This document shows, in pieces, positions 1 through 12,702 of a DNA stretch of 64,000 nt. How positions within the stretch are numbered: position 1 is the first letter of the stretch; the number at the start of each line of letters is the position of its first letter. Origin of the DNA: Akebia trifoliata (Eukaryota; Streptophyta; Magnoliopsida; Ranunculales; Lardizabalaceae). The stretch spans positions 21,757,021 through 21,821,020 of the forward strand of contig CM030718.1 of assembly GCA_017979445.1 (NCBI GenBank), read 5' to 3'. Under the pieces are notes generated by a model. That model saw nothing but the letters and a program-made list of their open reading frames with translations, had not been told where the DNA came from and did no database searches. A program made the translations under genes and the position numbers.

Positions 1-269
1 ATCGAAATATATAGTTTAGCCTGTAAGCAAGTTTGAATTCAAGATCGGGTGAAAAAGTTAACAAATCCTCAAATTTCGTGTTGAGTGGGACCCAAAATAG
101 AAAAAATTTTGTTAGAGGGAGAATCAGGAAGATTCGACCACACCATTAGGACCGCAACGAAAAATTATTCGAAATGGTATACTCGTTTGTCATTTTTCGA
201 GTCCGAATAGTTAAGTTACGATCGAAACTAGAAATAAGGGGAAAATTATAAGTATGCCCTCAGCTTTGT

Positions 270-277
270 TATAAAAG
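270..277 (+). promoter_or_regulatory. Probable LTR TATA box
   Basis: TATAAAAG lies at the start of a T/C-rich leader inside the long LTR, with the layout expected of a retrotransposon core promoter. Transcription start is not visible; this is inferred from motif and position. Confidence 0.4.
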
Positions 278-947
278 AAAATCTGATTTTCTTTTATTTC
301 ATTTCATTTCTCTTTCTTCTCCAAAGCACCCAAACTCAGATTTTCTCAACCTAGGGTTCTCCTTTCTTCTCCTCAAGATCCGTTAAGAACGAAGGACCGT
401 TGAACTCCGACGAAGAAGACAAAGTTGTCTGCTACGACGATAGCTACAAATTCACACTCCTTGTTAACCCATTTTCATTTATTTTCCCCATCCTCCATCA
501 AAACCCAGCCGTGTGGTTCGAGTAAATCTTAACACATTTTCACCAAGGGTTTCATCGAGTAAGAGTTAGGTCCATCCTTCATCGCGGAAGCAAAGGAGAG
601 CACCTTCGTCGAATGCTTGGTAAAATCCTTGATCATTTCGCACTCACATTTACGTTCTTGCCACCAACCTTGATCCTTGTACGAGTTCATCAACTTTGAC
701 GTCCACAAAACAAGTAGGGGACTTTCAATTCCTATTGGTAACTTTAGATTTCAAAATGTACATTTAGGTTATTTTAACAAAACTTATTGTTTGTTCTAAA
801 TCGTAGAAATTTTTGTTTGAATTGAAATTCATGCTAGAAATAGAGATTTGATGTGTTTTATTCATGTTTTAAATGTTGAATTCGTGGGTGGGTTGAAGGG
901 TTTGAAGAACGGATCGAAAAATCAAAAAAATTGCGAGTGAGGTTTAG

Positions 948-1130
948 CATATCGACGGAAAGAGTCGGTGCCACCGACAGAATGAGGCTTCTGCCACCGA
1001 CGAAATCAAGAACCGTGAGAAAATTTGTTCTGTCGGTAGATGCCGTTGGTCCCACCGACACCTATCGATGAGTATTATATCGGTTCCACCGACAACATCC
1101 TGATTCTGCCACCAACAGTCACCGACAGAA
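948..1130 (+). repeat. Irregular cluster of CCACCGACA motifs in the LTR
   Basis: The motif CACCGAC, alone or with its complement GTCGGT, recurs about ten times in 180 bases at uneven spacing. It looks like a locally amplified motif inside the LTR, just after the leader. Its function is unknown. Confidence 0.6.
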
Positions 1131-3302
1131 ACAGTTATCTTTAGAACTGTGTTTTGACTTTTGCCTTGACCTCCATATTGCCTATATTTGATTTCTCACC
1201 CTTCATTTCATTAAAAAACATTTAAGTAAATGTCCTCTTTAATTTTTACTTTCCATTTACTTTAATTTCTTTAATGAAATTAGGGTTTTACCCCCCAGTT
1301 CGGAACCATGGAAATGGTTTCGAGACCCGAATCTCAAAGGATCAAAATTCGAATTTTTGTTTCAAGAACAAAACGTAAATTTCGATGTTTTCGACAAATT
1401 TTCAAAATGTAATAACTTACACATTACTTTGAATTAGATTTCAAAAACTATATGATGTCGAATCTCATGATCTAGACTTTCATTTCCAAAAATCCGTTTT
1501 CAATTTCAAGAACTTTGAAAAATTGAGTTTCTGACACTTAACCAAATTTTCACCAGCTTCCCTTATTTTTAACAGCTTTGGTCCTGTACATACAGCTTTG
1601 GTCCCGTACATCGTTGAGACCTCGTTTTGAATAAACTTTGATGGTTTTTTTCGATGGAAAAACCAAGAATGACTCTGAAGGATTGGAAATGAATGGTTTG
1701 AATTGAAGAGACGAAAAGTGAGAATGTCGAGTGAATGGGAAAAGGGGATGAACAGTAAAATGTCAAAATCACACCCGAGGGGTGATGTCTGCATTTTACA
1801 TTGTATGTTGTATGTAGGTTGGTGAAAGGATATCCAGGTTTTTAATGAAAGGGTTGCATGTTTATTTACGATTATGTTAGCGCGTGCGCTGAGTACTGTT
1901 ATTTATTTTTAGGTCGGGTGGCCATAGTTGCATGGTAGGAACTGGATATCCATTCTCAACCCTGTTCTGTTAATTTCGTTTTTGTTTTAATTGAAAAAAT
2001 CATATATATATATATATATATACGTAACTATTTTGTGAGATGTTAAAGGATTTGTAAATGCCTGAAGGGATAGTGCGTCACATCATCCGGAGGGGTGCAC
2101 TATCCTAGGATGTACGGTAGGGACCACCAAGCTCATACGTGGTATGGGACGCGTATGAGAGTGGAGTCACAGTTGGAATCCGGGTCCATTCATTTCTTAT
2201 CTTTACCAATGAACGTGTATTGTAAAGGTGGTCGTATACGAGTGGAGTGTTATTTTGGGAATCACATGCACGCTTGATAGGCATAGACGAAGATGATTGG
2301 TCAGTAATTACTAACAATCTAGTAGTAGTCGAACCTTCTGACACATCGAAAATAGATCCATTGCTTACGGTCACGTCAAACGGCCAACCTGAGCCGGATA
2401 AATGGTCACCAGTGTGGTAAGTGCAGCGATCGGCCACAAAATCAGGAACTAAAAGCCAATTTATGTTGTAACATCATGTTCCGACTGGGAGCGATCCAGT
2501 CATGAATCTCAACGCTCAAATTCCATTACTCCACCACTTGTATTATGTATCTGTGTTATATTTCGAATTATAAACTGAAAAGCATGTCTACTATTTCAGT
2601 GTTGTCAAATATATTTGCATAAATGAAAAATGTATAATGAGTATGGATGATTGATTCTATGCGTAATTTTTAAACTGTTTAGTTGCTCATCCCTGATTAT
2701 ATGTACTAGTTAATCGTAGCTTTAATTGTAAAACTTGCATGTTTTGAAATGGTGCAGTATGATTATTCGATTACGTTAGGTTGGATTATTAGTGCGAATT
2801 GTTTGTGGACCTATTGGGTAACCATTGTTACTTACCCTTTCCTTCCATTTTTTTTAGTTGCAGAGCATACAGTTGGCGCAGCGGGTGCTGAGCTATTAGT
2901 CGAGGAACACTTGGTCGGTCAGATCGACGACCAGTGTCCGTTACCCGGTGAGCATCATGACTACTTCTACTAGGAGTTTGTTCGTCCTATGAGAGGTCTA
3001 TGTTTTTGGGACCGAGTGCTAGGTCCATGTTAGAGTGAGGAAAATTTTGTAATCCTGTATAACTTTATCCCTTTTTGCGCAACTCTGACCTTACTTTTTG
3101 TTATTCATAAAAACTATCGTCTTCCGTTTCTTATTCATTGTGGATTTGTTGTTTTATACATGATTGTTTGGATTTGGTTTATCAGGTTTGAGTTTCGTGA
3201 AACGCTAACATAAACAAAGGAGACCATGCCGAAATTTCAAGGTGCCACCTAGTGCCTCGAAGCGGCCTTGGGATTTGTGTTAGTGTTTGGCGGGGCGTCA
3301 CA

Positions 3303-3540
3303 CGTGAAGACTACTTCAGGCCATATAGAGATTTGAGAAGGCGACGTACTTTCCCAGAATACTTCCCTTGAAGACAAAATCCAATAAGGGAGTCCATAAA
3401 GGCAGGATCATTCTCATATAGTACTACCATTTCTAGTCTTCTATTCATCTTTGTCGACGCTTTGAGTTTACTCTCATCGCCCATGCCCCTTTCCAACATT
3501 GTCAATCTCCTTATTGGACTTAGGTATATCCCCTTCTACA
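3303..3540 (-). pseudogene. Copia reverse transcriptase fragment (minus strand)
   Basis: The minus-strand reading at 3311-3505 ends in GKVRRLLKSLYGLK, the conserved copia RT segment (family form: GKVCRLRKSLYGLKQ), preceded by a degenerate GF..QG segment. It lacks the rest of RT, has no usable start and is a fossil. The adjacent plus-strand block (3731-4002) holds the RT segment that should come just before it but points the other way, so the element was broken and inverted. Confidence 0.6.
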
Positions 3541-3730
3541 CCTAATTATATCCTTTCTATTTATAACTCTCACACTTCGCAGAGGTAAACGAGGGTGTGT
3601 TACCGATCATCCTATTGTCTAGTTTGTTTCCTATCATGGACTCTCTTTTTCTTATCAAGCTTATCTTACCACAACTGATTCTATTCGAGTTTCTCGATCT
3701 GTATTAAAGGATTTGTGAGATCTTCATTAG

Positions 3731-4002
3731 ACTAGAGCCATGTTTACTGAGATAGATATTTTTCAGAAGAATCAAGCCTAAGAACTTGTTTCTCTTCCCT
3801 CTAGAGAACGAACGATTGGTTGTAAGTGAGTTTTCATTGTCAAATATCTCGTGAATGACATTGTTAATTAATACAATGCATGCCTAGTTGCTAAGGGATT
3901 TACGCAAACTCTATGAAAGGATTTTGATGCTATATTTTCTCTTGTAGCTAAACTTTCCACTATCTGCCTTCTTATCTCTTTAATTGCATATCACTCATGG
4001 TG
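3731..4002 (+). pseudogene. Copia reverse transcriptase N-terminal fragment
   Basis: Reading the plus strand with frame changes gives recognisable copia RT motifs in order: a MF.EID..... ELVSLP segment, an IGCK.VF segment, ACLVAKGFTQT, then DFDAIFSLVAKLSTI and LLISLIA. Several stops interrupt it. It ends near 4002 where TRIM sequence begins. The next part of RT lies at 3311-3505 on the other strand. Confidence 0.65.
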
Positions 4003-4196
4003 ATAAGTTTGGGGGTCCAACTCAAAATCAATTGGCAATGCGTGGAGAGGCCAGTGACCTTATCTCGACAAGGCAATGAGTGTCCGATGTGAGACTAAAC
4101 TCAACACGCCCTCGCACATGTAGGTCAGACTAGGCCAAAGCATGTGGAGATATGAATTAGGTGACGTGTAAGAGAGAGATACCCGCTTTGATACCA
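4003..4196 (-). mobile_element. Partial TRIM (non-coding miniature LTR element)
   Basis: On the minus strand, TGGTATCAAAGC (4185-4196) is a good primer-binding site for initiator-Met tRNA. Further along, GCGAGGGCG is followed at 4111 by TGTTGAGTTTAGTCTCACATC, which continues to CAAACTTATC near 4003. This has the layout PBS, short internal part, polypurine tract, 3' LTR of plant TRIM elements. No matching 5' LTR follows 4196, so the 5' end is lost. No coding capacity. Confidence 0.65.
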
Positions 4197-5140
4197 AGAA
4201 TTGTAGAAAAGTAATTGTCAAGTCTCATAATAAGAGCTTGAAAAATATTTATATTAACTAATGTGTGAATGGACATAAATGTCCTTACATAAAAATAAAG
4301 AGAAATAATAGAAAACTAATAATAAACTACATTATTTTCAATAAACTTTTGTTGTAACTAGACAACATGTGATTCACAATGCAACCATCTATGGAACTGA
4401 GATCAATTCATTAGTTTAATGAACAAGAATCGTCACATAGGAGTTACAACTCAAGATGAGAAGACAAAATACTTATTGAATGGTTGAGGAACGATATTCT
4501 TAACAAACGTATATCGTACATGATGAACTTTACATGCTTCAACATACATTTGTGCCCCATATAAAGAAGCGGCACCACTGGAGTAGCAGGGTGGAGTCTT
4601 CTACATGCTCTTAAAGCCTCTTATGCTAGCTTGTATCTGTCCTAGTATGAATGTGCATGTCAACCACATAGCTGAGAACATAGATCCTTGATCCGAGAAT
4701 TGGATGAATCTAACAATGGATATGTCTTGGATCTCCCATTGCTTTGGCACGTCAAGGTAAGTTGGTTTTCACTCTGGGATGACTGCAACAATAGGTCAAG
4801 GTTTATGACTACATCACAATATATGCTCAAATTACAGGCGAGGAAGGTAAATATCCTCCTTGCCTGTCTGATAAAGATATAGAATGCATTTAGACGGTTG
4901 GGACCTATACACTCTATCAGACTTGGTATAGGAGATATGTTAAACTAGCGAATCCAAGTCCATTCATGTTTACCATATGTATCATAAAGAGCGATTATAG
5001 GGAGCAATTTTGCTTCAAGAAATCATCATTTCTATCATTGGGTTTATTTTCTTTTGGTACAAAATCTTCAAGGAGTTTCGGGGACTGATATTTGAGGATC
5101 TTTTGGGGAGATGGGATAGGGTGTGTATTCACAATGAGGT
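4197..5140. other. Unassigned AT-rich interval
   Basis: No gene or complete element is recognised. The reading frame at 4688-4882 (64 codons, plus strand) resembles nothing I can name. I also looked here for the missing last exon of the neighbouring rhomboid gene on the minus strand and did not see it. Confidence 0.4.
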
Positions 5141-5313
5141 TTCAGGGGCAGATTTACCGTGGGGGCACTTGACCCACAAGAAATTTTAAAAACTACTAGG
5201 AATTTATGCTATGGCGACCGATAACAGCAGTGGCAAAAAAGATCTGCTGCTATTGCCCCCACAAGAATTTCTAGTCATCCCCACGTTGACAAAATCCTAG
5301 CTCCGCCCCTGAA
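5141..5313. mobile_element. Short MITE, TTCAGGGGC...GCCCCTGAA ends
   Basis: The ends TTCAGGGGCAGA and TCCGCCCCTGAA are inverted. Inside, GGGGGCA and TGCCCCC are also inverted. Elements at 61004 and 62057 share the GGGG..GGA ends and the GGGGGCAA inner motif, and those have 8-bp hAT-type duplications. Here only TGAGGT is duplicated clearly (flanks aatgaggt and ttgaggtg), so the superfamily is inferred by resemblance. Confidence 0.55.
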
Positions 5314-5481
5314 TTGAGGTGGTTGGGATGAGCCAGGGGAGTACTTTCTCTCGGTTCATCACCTCAACCTCTATTTTGATGAAAAGCTATGTTTACTTGT
5401 AAAAAACAGAAATTGGATTTATTTTTTTTTTGCTTTGTGGGGTTAGTGGTTAACAGTTAGCATTTTTCAAGGGGTTTGAGC

Positions 5482-8400
5482 CTAAGACTTAGGGAACAAC
5501 CTCCTCAAGGTCTTACCACTTAACAGAAATTGGAATATACATAAGTGCAAAAGAGGCAGCTTAATTACCATGCAGTACACAGGTTCCATCTTGCAGCTCC
5601 ATTTGGACGTGGGGACGCAGCTCAAATAATGGCACCAGGAACAGTGATCATTTACATTGACCCCTCGTAAGAGCATAACAAGGCCAACACTAAACCTGTT
5701 AAAATCAGAATTATTTTAAATCAGAGAAAACCCTAGGTTCTGTTATGCCAACCAGAAACAATAAGTCTAATTTACAGACACGATGAACCATCCAGAACAA
5801 ACATAGCAACAAATGAAACTAGAGTTATCAGGACCTTACCAAACTATTAAAAGGATCAAAGCGGTGACCCACAATGCATACTGATATATCTTGTGTTTAG
5901 GTTTAGGTGATGATGTAGGATATCCCGGAGGGACACTCCTTTCGCTAATCCATCCAAACTGAGGGCGAATAAGAAACACAAAACCAAGAAGAAGCCCTGA
6001 AACAAATCCTCCAATATGTGCAAAGTTGTCCACGTGTGGGAGAACTCCCACAGCTAAATTGATTACGATGATGAAGAGAAGAGTCAATAATGCTGCCAAC
6101 TGAACATTCAAATTTGAACCCAATTCAGATAATTGGGCCGCAAAAGTATTTGACAACAGAGAGCATATATTTCCATAGCAAACCCTAGCTCCATTTAAAG
6201 CAGTTATATGACTACCTTATTTGCATAGATCGTCCAATTTATGATGAGTTCAGAAAGCATGCCTCCTAGTAATCCAAAGAGAGCACCAGAAGCACCAACA
6301 GAAATGCTCGATTGGATAAAAAGAGCTGACAACAAACTCCCTCCAAAGCCAGAGATGACATATAGCAACCCTATTCTCACTGTAAAAGGACAAAACAAGA
6401 ATGACGTAAGAATTTCAAACTGCAAGGGTAAAAAAAATTAATGGACAAGAAAAAATGCATCAGCAAAATCATATAAACAAAATTGTTAAATAAACCAAGA
6501 TTTTTTTTTTGAAGTATGTCAGCATTTATCTAACTTGTAACACAGAAAATTCTTATAAAATGGAGTGTCCTTGTTACATGAGTTTCATAAACTCAAAGCT
6601 CAACCAGAAAATGTTGATAATCCAAGTTTAAGTTGATTCGAGCCTCGATTGTATACCGGAACAAACCAATCAAATTTTATGGTTTCTTTGAGTAGTTGAA
6701 GCAGAAAGTGGGGAACAAAATCAACAGGATGGGAGAATTATTGGGAATCTGCCCACAACAAAATCTATGCAACGAAACGCTTGTATACCAATCTTCTTCA
6801 TTGCATCTTTTTAAATGATCCCAACTTGGATGATGGGGTCATGTCATACATGATACATGTCCCGTCATTCACCTTGCAGTCTCTAGTAGTATCAAGTATT
6901 TCTCTTTATTTTCCCTAGTACCATTAAGCAAGTTTATCTCAACCTGGATGATGATCTCAAATCACACATGTCTCGCATTCACTTCAGGATCTTTGGCAGT
7001 ATCAATTATATTCTTTATTTTCTCTGGAAGTACAATTAGGTTTATCTTGATTAAACGCATACATGTTTACAAACGAAAACATGCCCAATCAAACGACGAC
7101 ATACATTCTCAGGAAATCATTTTCTCAAGAGAATGTTGTCACATAATCAAACACACCATAAAAGTAAAATGACTAAGTGAGGAATACAACTTATTACAAG
7201 TTACTAGAACAAGAATAATGAGGAACAGGTGGGAACATCTTATTTATCATTAGTCACTAAATCTAGTTCCATAACTCAAAAATGCTTAATGGATGTCAAC
7301 TCACCATACTCATAAGCAAAAAAAAAAAAAAAAAAACCAAAAACAAAAAGCAAAAAACTAATAAGTAATAATTTTCATGGAGTTTTCACTTTTTAAACTT
7401 GAATTTAACCCATGAACCTTCAAATTTTTAACTCAAAAACAAATTTCACTTAGTTGAATACTTTCCCAATTTTCAATTTGATTTAGTTTAGATACATACC
7501 AAACCCAAATTCTTGCTCAAGCCGAATTCCAATAAATATGAGACTCAACATATTGGCAAGTATATGGAAAACGCCAGCATGTAACCAAATGCAAGTGATA
7601 AGACGCCATGCCTGATGCCTATGAACCACTTTACTAACTTCGAGAGCACCCATCTTCTCTAACCTGAATGAATAAAACATATAACAGTTAATTTGATATA
7701 ATCTCCTCTTAGAAATTACAATCTACGATATGTAAAAACATGTTCACAGTTGGTAACTAGGTTATTAAGGTGAATGGAAAAAACTTCAGTATTAGTTTTG
7801 ACCCAACTTCAGAGACAAATATAACCTACTTTTTTTTTTTTTTTTTGCTAGGCAAGCAACCTACTTTAGAAATTATCATCTCTTAACATGACAGATATTG
7901 TTCACAATTAACAGACTAGTTATAAAAGTTAAATGCCTTCAACAAATGCATTTCCCTTTGGATGTGAAAACTCATGTTCATTATTTCATCCATGTCGTGT
8001 ATGTCATAAATCATATTCATTAGAAGCAGGATACTTTCAATAATTTCTCCATCAAAATCAATCTAAGAATTGCCTCTAGACACTGCAAAATTATCTAAGA
8101 AAGACTTGATAATTTGGAAGCTTTAAAAGTCTAAGCATATACACAAACAAATGGCCAATTAGAATGGAAGCACAATGACTGGAGCAAGTAAACACATGCC
8201 AACTACGTTACATAGAATAGAAGCACAATGAGTGGAGCAAGTAAACACATACCAACAATGGTAGGCAAAGACATCACATTTGGGGGAAAAGTACGTTTCT
8301 TGTCTTTTCTGAAGAAGAGGAAGAATCATATCTAACCTAGATGCATCCCATGGGCCTTTATGAGTACCATAGGCCTTTATAACTAAATATTTGTCTCCTT

Positions 8401-10681
8401 TAGAAAAAGAAATATGTGATCACTATTGTTCGAAGTCCATAGAAGTGAGAAAGTTGGTGCTGCCAAGTGTACAAGTTCAAATAATTAAGATAAGAAAATA
8501 GGTTCTTGAGAAATTTCAGGCACAAAAAAAGTTGGTGGTGGAATGCTGAAGATTAAAAGTTTATTCAAGAAAAAGGATTATTACAAGGGTTAGAAAATTA
8601 CTTGGTAGTGTTATTTGAAGAAGGGGGGGTCAATGCAAAACTAGAACTTGGATAAATACTTTATAGTCCAAGGGTTTTAAATAAGTCAGACCCAAAAGAA
8701 ATATCTAGAGTGCAACTTTAGTAAGGACACACATAGAAACTATGCAATAATAACAATGATGGCAAAGAAATACCTAGAAGACCATTTTTGCAATTTTGGT
8801 TCCATATCCATAGAGATGAAGATATTGAGGAGGATGTGTTGCCCATAAAATTAGAGCTAGGAGATTAAAGTGGATGTGGGATTCTGGAAGCTATGTGACA
8901 AAGCATTCAAATAAATTAAAATGAAAATTTTATAAGATGATTATACGTTACAGAGCTGAATGTTGGGGATCAAGAAGCAATACATTCACAGAAATACAGA
9001 ATTAGCATAATAGAGATGATGATGTAGAGCTAGGTGAGTGGGAACACTAGGAAAGAAAAAACGAAGAAATGAATGCATTGCTACAAATGAAGGTAAGGAT
9101 GTGGATTGAATTTTTTAGAATTGACAGGAGGAACAAAATTTGGTCAACCAACCTCAAATATTGGGATAACGCTTTGATGATGGCAATGATATTTTAGTCT
9201 TATACTTTCATGTTTGTGAAGAGCTCAAGGAGTATTGACACCTTACCTATTAGAAAGAAGAAGAAGAGGGGAGGGGGCGGGGAGCACGCTCGTTAGTGGA
9301 AATTCTATTAGTTTTCCATGAGACTTGATTCCATTATGCAGAATCCACATATTTCTACCAAAAACAATGGTATGTGCCCCATAAAACTTCACAGGCACCA
9401 ATCCTAGAGATTGTTTAGACTTAATCACTCAAATGCTCATGAGTGGACACCACAATTAGAAGCACCTAAATCTAGGGCTGGCAACGGATCGGTTTGGTAC
9501 CGGATCAGTACCACTCCAATATTGATCCAATTTTTTTTAAACATGTACCCAATCCAATCGGATTAATGAATATGTGAACAAAATCCGATCCGTTTCATGT
9601 TATCCTTAATACGAAACCGATCCGATCCGAACACATGCCTTATTTTCAAATTATCAATGTTCAAAAAATTTATAATTTAAAAAATCCACTTTTCAACTAC
9701 TAATATATAGGGAAACCAAAAAGACTAAAACGTTTTATCTATATGTATTTATATGAAATTATTTATGAATAAAACAAAATTATTAAAATATGTTCAGATC
9801 AGATTTTTTCGGAGCGGATTGGGGTACATCTGAATCCGATCCGAAATTGTATATGATCTAAGATTTCAATCCAAATCCGAATACAATCCGATTTTTCGCG
9901 TCTTTTCGGATCAGACATCGCATACATTTCGGATCATTGCCAGCCCTACCTACATCTATCAAAATTCTCATTGGATAACAACAATGTTCAATAAGTAATA
10001 GATATTCAAAATCATTCCATTCAGAATCCCTTTCTCTATCAAATCATCGGATTTCTAAACTCTCATAGCACCCCTCAATGTCTAGTCTCATTGTAACAAC
10101 AGATTTTAAAAGGATCCTAATTTTCCCACGCATTCAAAGAGAGTTTTTTCTTTCCTTCAATTTAGGGAGCACCATTTTGATTTCTTCGAAGAACAAAACA
10201 ATCAATTTCTTACCCACAAGACCCCAACATATTTAAGATTAAATATTATATATACCATCTTAAAAGCAAAACTACTGTTGCCTTTTCATCCATTGTCTGT
10301 GTTTTGGATATACCCCTCCATGTTTAAAAAATCAATTTTGGGTGTTTTGACATACTCCTCCATGTTTGAAGAGTATTCGAGATGCCTTCATTTCCAAACA
10401 AATGACCTACCCTCATTGAAATCAGTTTTCTTTGAAAGAAATAACGTAAATACTCTCACCTTCTCCTGCAGCCAAAAACCCTTGATTCTTTATTAGTTTG
10501 TGTATCTTCTTGCTCCTCTCCCATTTCACCTTTCTTCTTAGAGTTGCTATGATGTTTGAAGTCCTTCTGTTTTTCGTTTGATTTATATCCAACTTCAATG
10601 GGTACAAAGAAATTCCTTTAGAAAATTTTGATATGGATAAGTCTCTCTCCTTTTTCTTTTCTTTATTTTTTATTATTATTA

Positions 10682-10723
<42 letters not shown>

Positions 10724-12702
10724 GGGGGGGCGCATAAAAAAAGATTCAAACAGGAAAATGCTTGGATGGTCGCAATGAATCTGGATCACCTCATTTCCTG
10801 ATTCTGACCTTCTACTGTGGGTGTTGTGTTTCTTTCACATTTTTGACTCTCTTCCACCTTCCCTTTTATTCTTTAGTTGGTTAAATTTCATAAATTTTCA
10901 CACCCATTTGGCACACGTCTGCTTTCAACCCAAGTGCTTTTATGAGATCTCTTCTATAAGAATTGCAATTGCACCTAAATTGTTTGATAAGAGCATTCAT
11001 GAGGTGCTCTTGGGAGTCTAGAAGTGTTTCCGCTTCCAAAAACTTGGGGAGCTTGGCAAAATGAATTAAAAAGCAGTTTCTCAATTGTAGATGTTACACT
11101 GCATGTTAATGGAAGTTATTCCTCTTCTGCTACAGTTATGAGTTTTTCAATCCTGAATCTCAATTATGTTTTTATTTTTTTTCTTGTATTTTCTATTTGA
11201 CTTGATTCTCAAATCTTGGTCAAGCTCTAGCTGAAACTCTTGATTGAAGCTTTTAATTTTAGTCTATCAGGTCATGACTAGTTTTAATGTTTGATCTTCT
11301 TTCAAGATTATCAATCTGGTGGTAATTATGAGTAGCTTCAATTACAGGTTTGTGCATTAATCATTCATTGCTTTATCATAATTGAAAGGATCACAAATAA
11401 TAAGAGTATCTGAAACTTTTTATCAAAAAATGACGTGTCAATCAAACAAAGGCGTTTTATTTGTTATCTCACCAATTTAGTTGGCCAATTCAATGGGCAG
11501 CCTATCATTTGATAGTGTATATGTATGACAATGTAATGACATGTATACAATTGAAATTGACAAAAGACTTTGTCCTAGTACTTGTGATGTTGAGATAGAT
11601 TAAAGTATGGATACAAGAACTCTATAATTTTATTAAATTTTTATAAATTAAATAATTAGTATTAAATTTTGTTATCACTACAAAATTATTTATAATTTAA
11701 TTAATAGTTTTGGTATACCTTAATAAGAAAGTCAGTGTTCAACTATTTGTGAGTGATTTTGACACATTGCAAAGCAACTTTGAGGTCATGGGTTCATGTC
11801 CGACTTACCCATCAGAATTTTTTTTCTATTATTTTTTTTATAATTATTATATCTTATAATTTTACTATACATCTTTAACTATTTGATGAAATTGCAGCAT
11901 TCTTTTATATTCATTTATTATTTATAATAAATGTATATTTTACTTAATTATATACTCAAATATATTATTATAATTACCTTTTGCATTTATTTATTGAAAA
12001 AAAATATATTTTTATTCAAAGATTAATATTATCAGAACTTTGTATAATTGCATTAAGTCCTCGTGCGATGCAAGTGCATTTTACTAAAATTTAGAATTTG
12101 GAAATTATAAAAATGAAAATAATAGTAATTCCAATCAACATCATGCCGTTCATCCCTTCATGGAGATTGAGTAGAAGCATCCATTGATTTGTATTCAAAG
12201 GGAGCCATCACAATAGAAAAGATTTTAATTGAAATTTCCATATTATTTCATAAGCACTTTTCATATAATTTGCACAAGAATTGAGGCCCAAAATACCACC
12301 ATACTAGGTTTAAAAAAAATATATATATCTAAGAAAACAAGGAAAAAAAAGAAGAATTTCACATAGAAGAAGAAGAACTCACGTGGAAGAAGAAGGCCCT
12401 AGAAGGGGATTCTCCTTGAAAGACTGGAACGAGAGCCTCCCAAGAATCCTTCTAGCAACACAAGAATCCGAATTCTTCGGGCAATTATTAATGAACATTG
12501 TGATAATGAACAAAACAACATTTACGAACACGAACGAAGGAATCAACCAAGGAAACCATCTTCGAAAAGGTCGAAATTCTTGAAACAAACGGGGATTCGA
12601 TCTGGTTTGCGTCTCTGTCTCCACTGGATCGATCACATTATCACCAATCCTCAGATTAGCCTTACTTTCTACGTCCAAAGAAGGAGAATCCCTCCTCATC
12701 AT
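5482..12702 (-). CDS. RBL: Rhomboid-like intramembrane serine protease (RBL1/RBL2-like), at least 5 exons
   Basis: Exons on the minus strand: 12702-12383, 7663-7500, 6379-6216, 6099-5840 and 5695 onward, all with GT-AG borders and a continuous frame. The start is the first in-frame ATG after a TGA. The protein opens with a soluble tail, then RRWFPW and a first membrane span, [11 protein letters not shown], the WR motif and [11 protein letters not shown], the catalytic serine in GASGALFG (about residue 192) and the catalytic histidine in DNFAHIGG (about residue 244). A cysteine-rich tail ([16 protein letters not shown]) follows. Both catalytic residues are intact, so it is probably an active Golgi/endomembrane rhomboid protease; location is inferred from Arabidopsis RBL1/RBL2. 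The 3' end is unsure: a splice donor at 5568 would lead to a usual last cysteine-rich exon that I cannot find; reading through gives a stop at 5482-5484 and 373 residues. Intron 1 is 4.7 kb with several transposons. Confidence 0.9.
9473..9948. mobile_element. hAT-type MITE in rhomboid intron 1
   Basis: The ends are TAGGGCTGGCAA and TTGCCAGCCCTA, perfect inverted repeats. Flanks CCTAAATC (9465-9472) and CCTACATC (9949-9956) are an 8-bp target duplication with one mismatch. Subterminal regions hold repeats of CGGATCGG/CCGATCCG, as expected for transposase-binding sites. At 476 bp with no coding potential it is non-autonomous. Confidence 0.88.
10685..10730 (+). repeat. (T)18(G)28 homopolymer junction
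   Basis: Eighteen T are followed directly by 28 G inside rhomboid intron 1. Long poly-G is rare in plant introns. It can be a sequencing or assembly artefact (poly-G calls) or a real G-quadruplex-prone tract. Confidence 0.9.
11731..11820 (+). mobile_element. tRNA-derived SINE, diverged copy in rhomboid intron 1
   Basis: The segment TTTGACACATTGCAAAGCA, then CTTTGAGGTCATGGGTTCATG and TCC..CTTACCCAT matches the copy at 24427 closely. Box B is GGTTCATGTCC; box A is decayed. An A/T-rich tail follows. Confidence 0.65.

Larger units (their letters stand above)
1..3302 (+). mobile_element. Long LTR of an LTR retrotransposon, cut by the window start
   Basis: The block ends in GGGGCGTCACA at 3292-3302. 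That is the mirror image of the start TGTGGCGCCCC of a second, inverted copy at 38778, so this is a terminal repeat with long inverted ends. A TATAAAAG box at 270-277, followed by a CT-rich leader, looks like the LTR promoter read on the plus strand. Stretches near 2290-2520 and 2850-2990 match the reverse complement of 39110-39720. No gag or pol is present. At over 3.3 kb it is long; Tekay/Del-type chromoviruses have LTRs of this kind, but that assignment is inference. ORFs inside it (for example 2749-2973) have no recognisable product. Sequence right of 3302 is unrelated copia debris, so 3302 is a true edge. Confidence 0.75.

Noticed and set aside
2749..2973. 74-codon ORF in the left LTR
   Set aside because: It lies inside a terminal repeat that matches an inverted non-coding copy at 39110-39480; the frame is not kept there.
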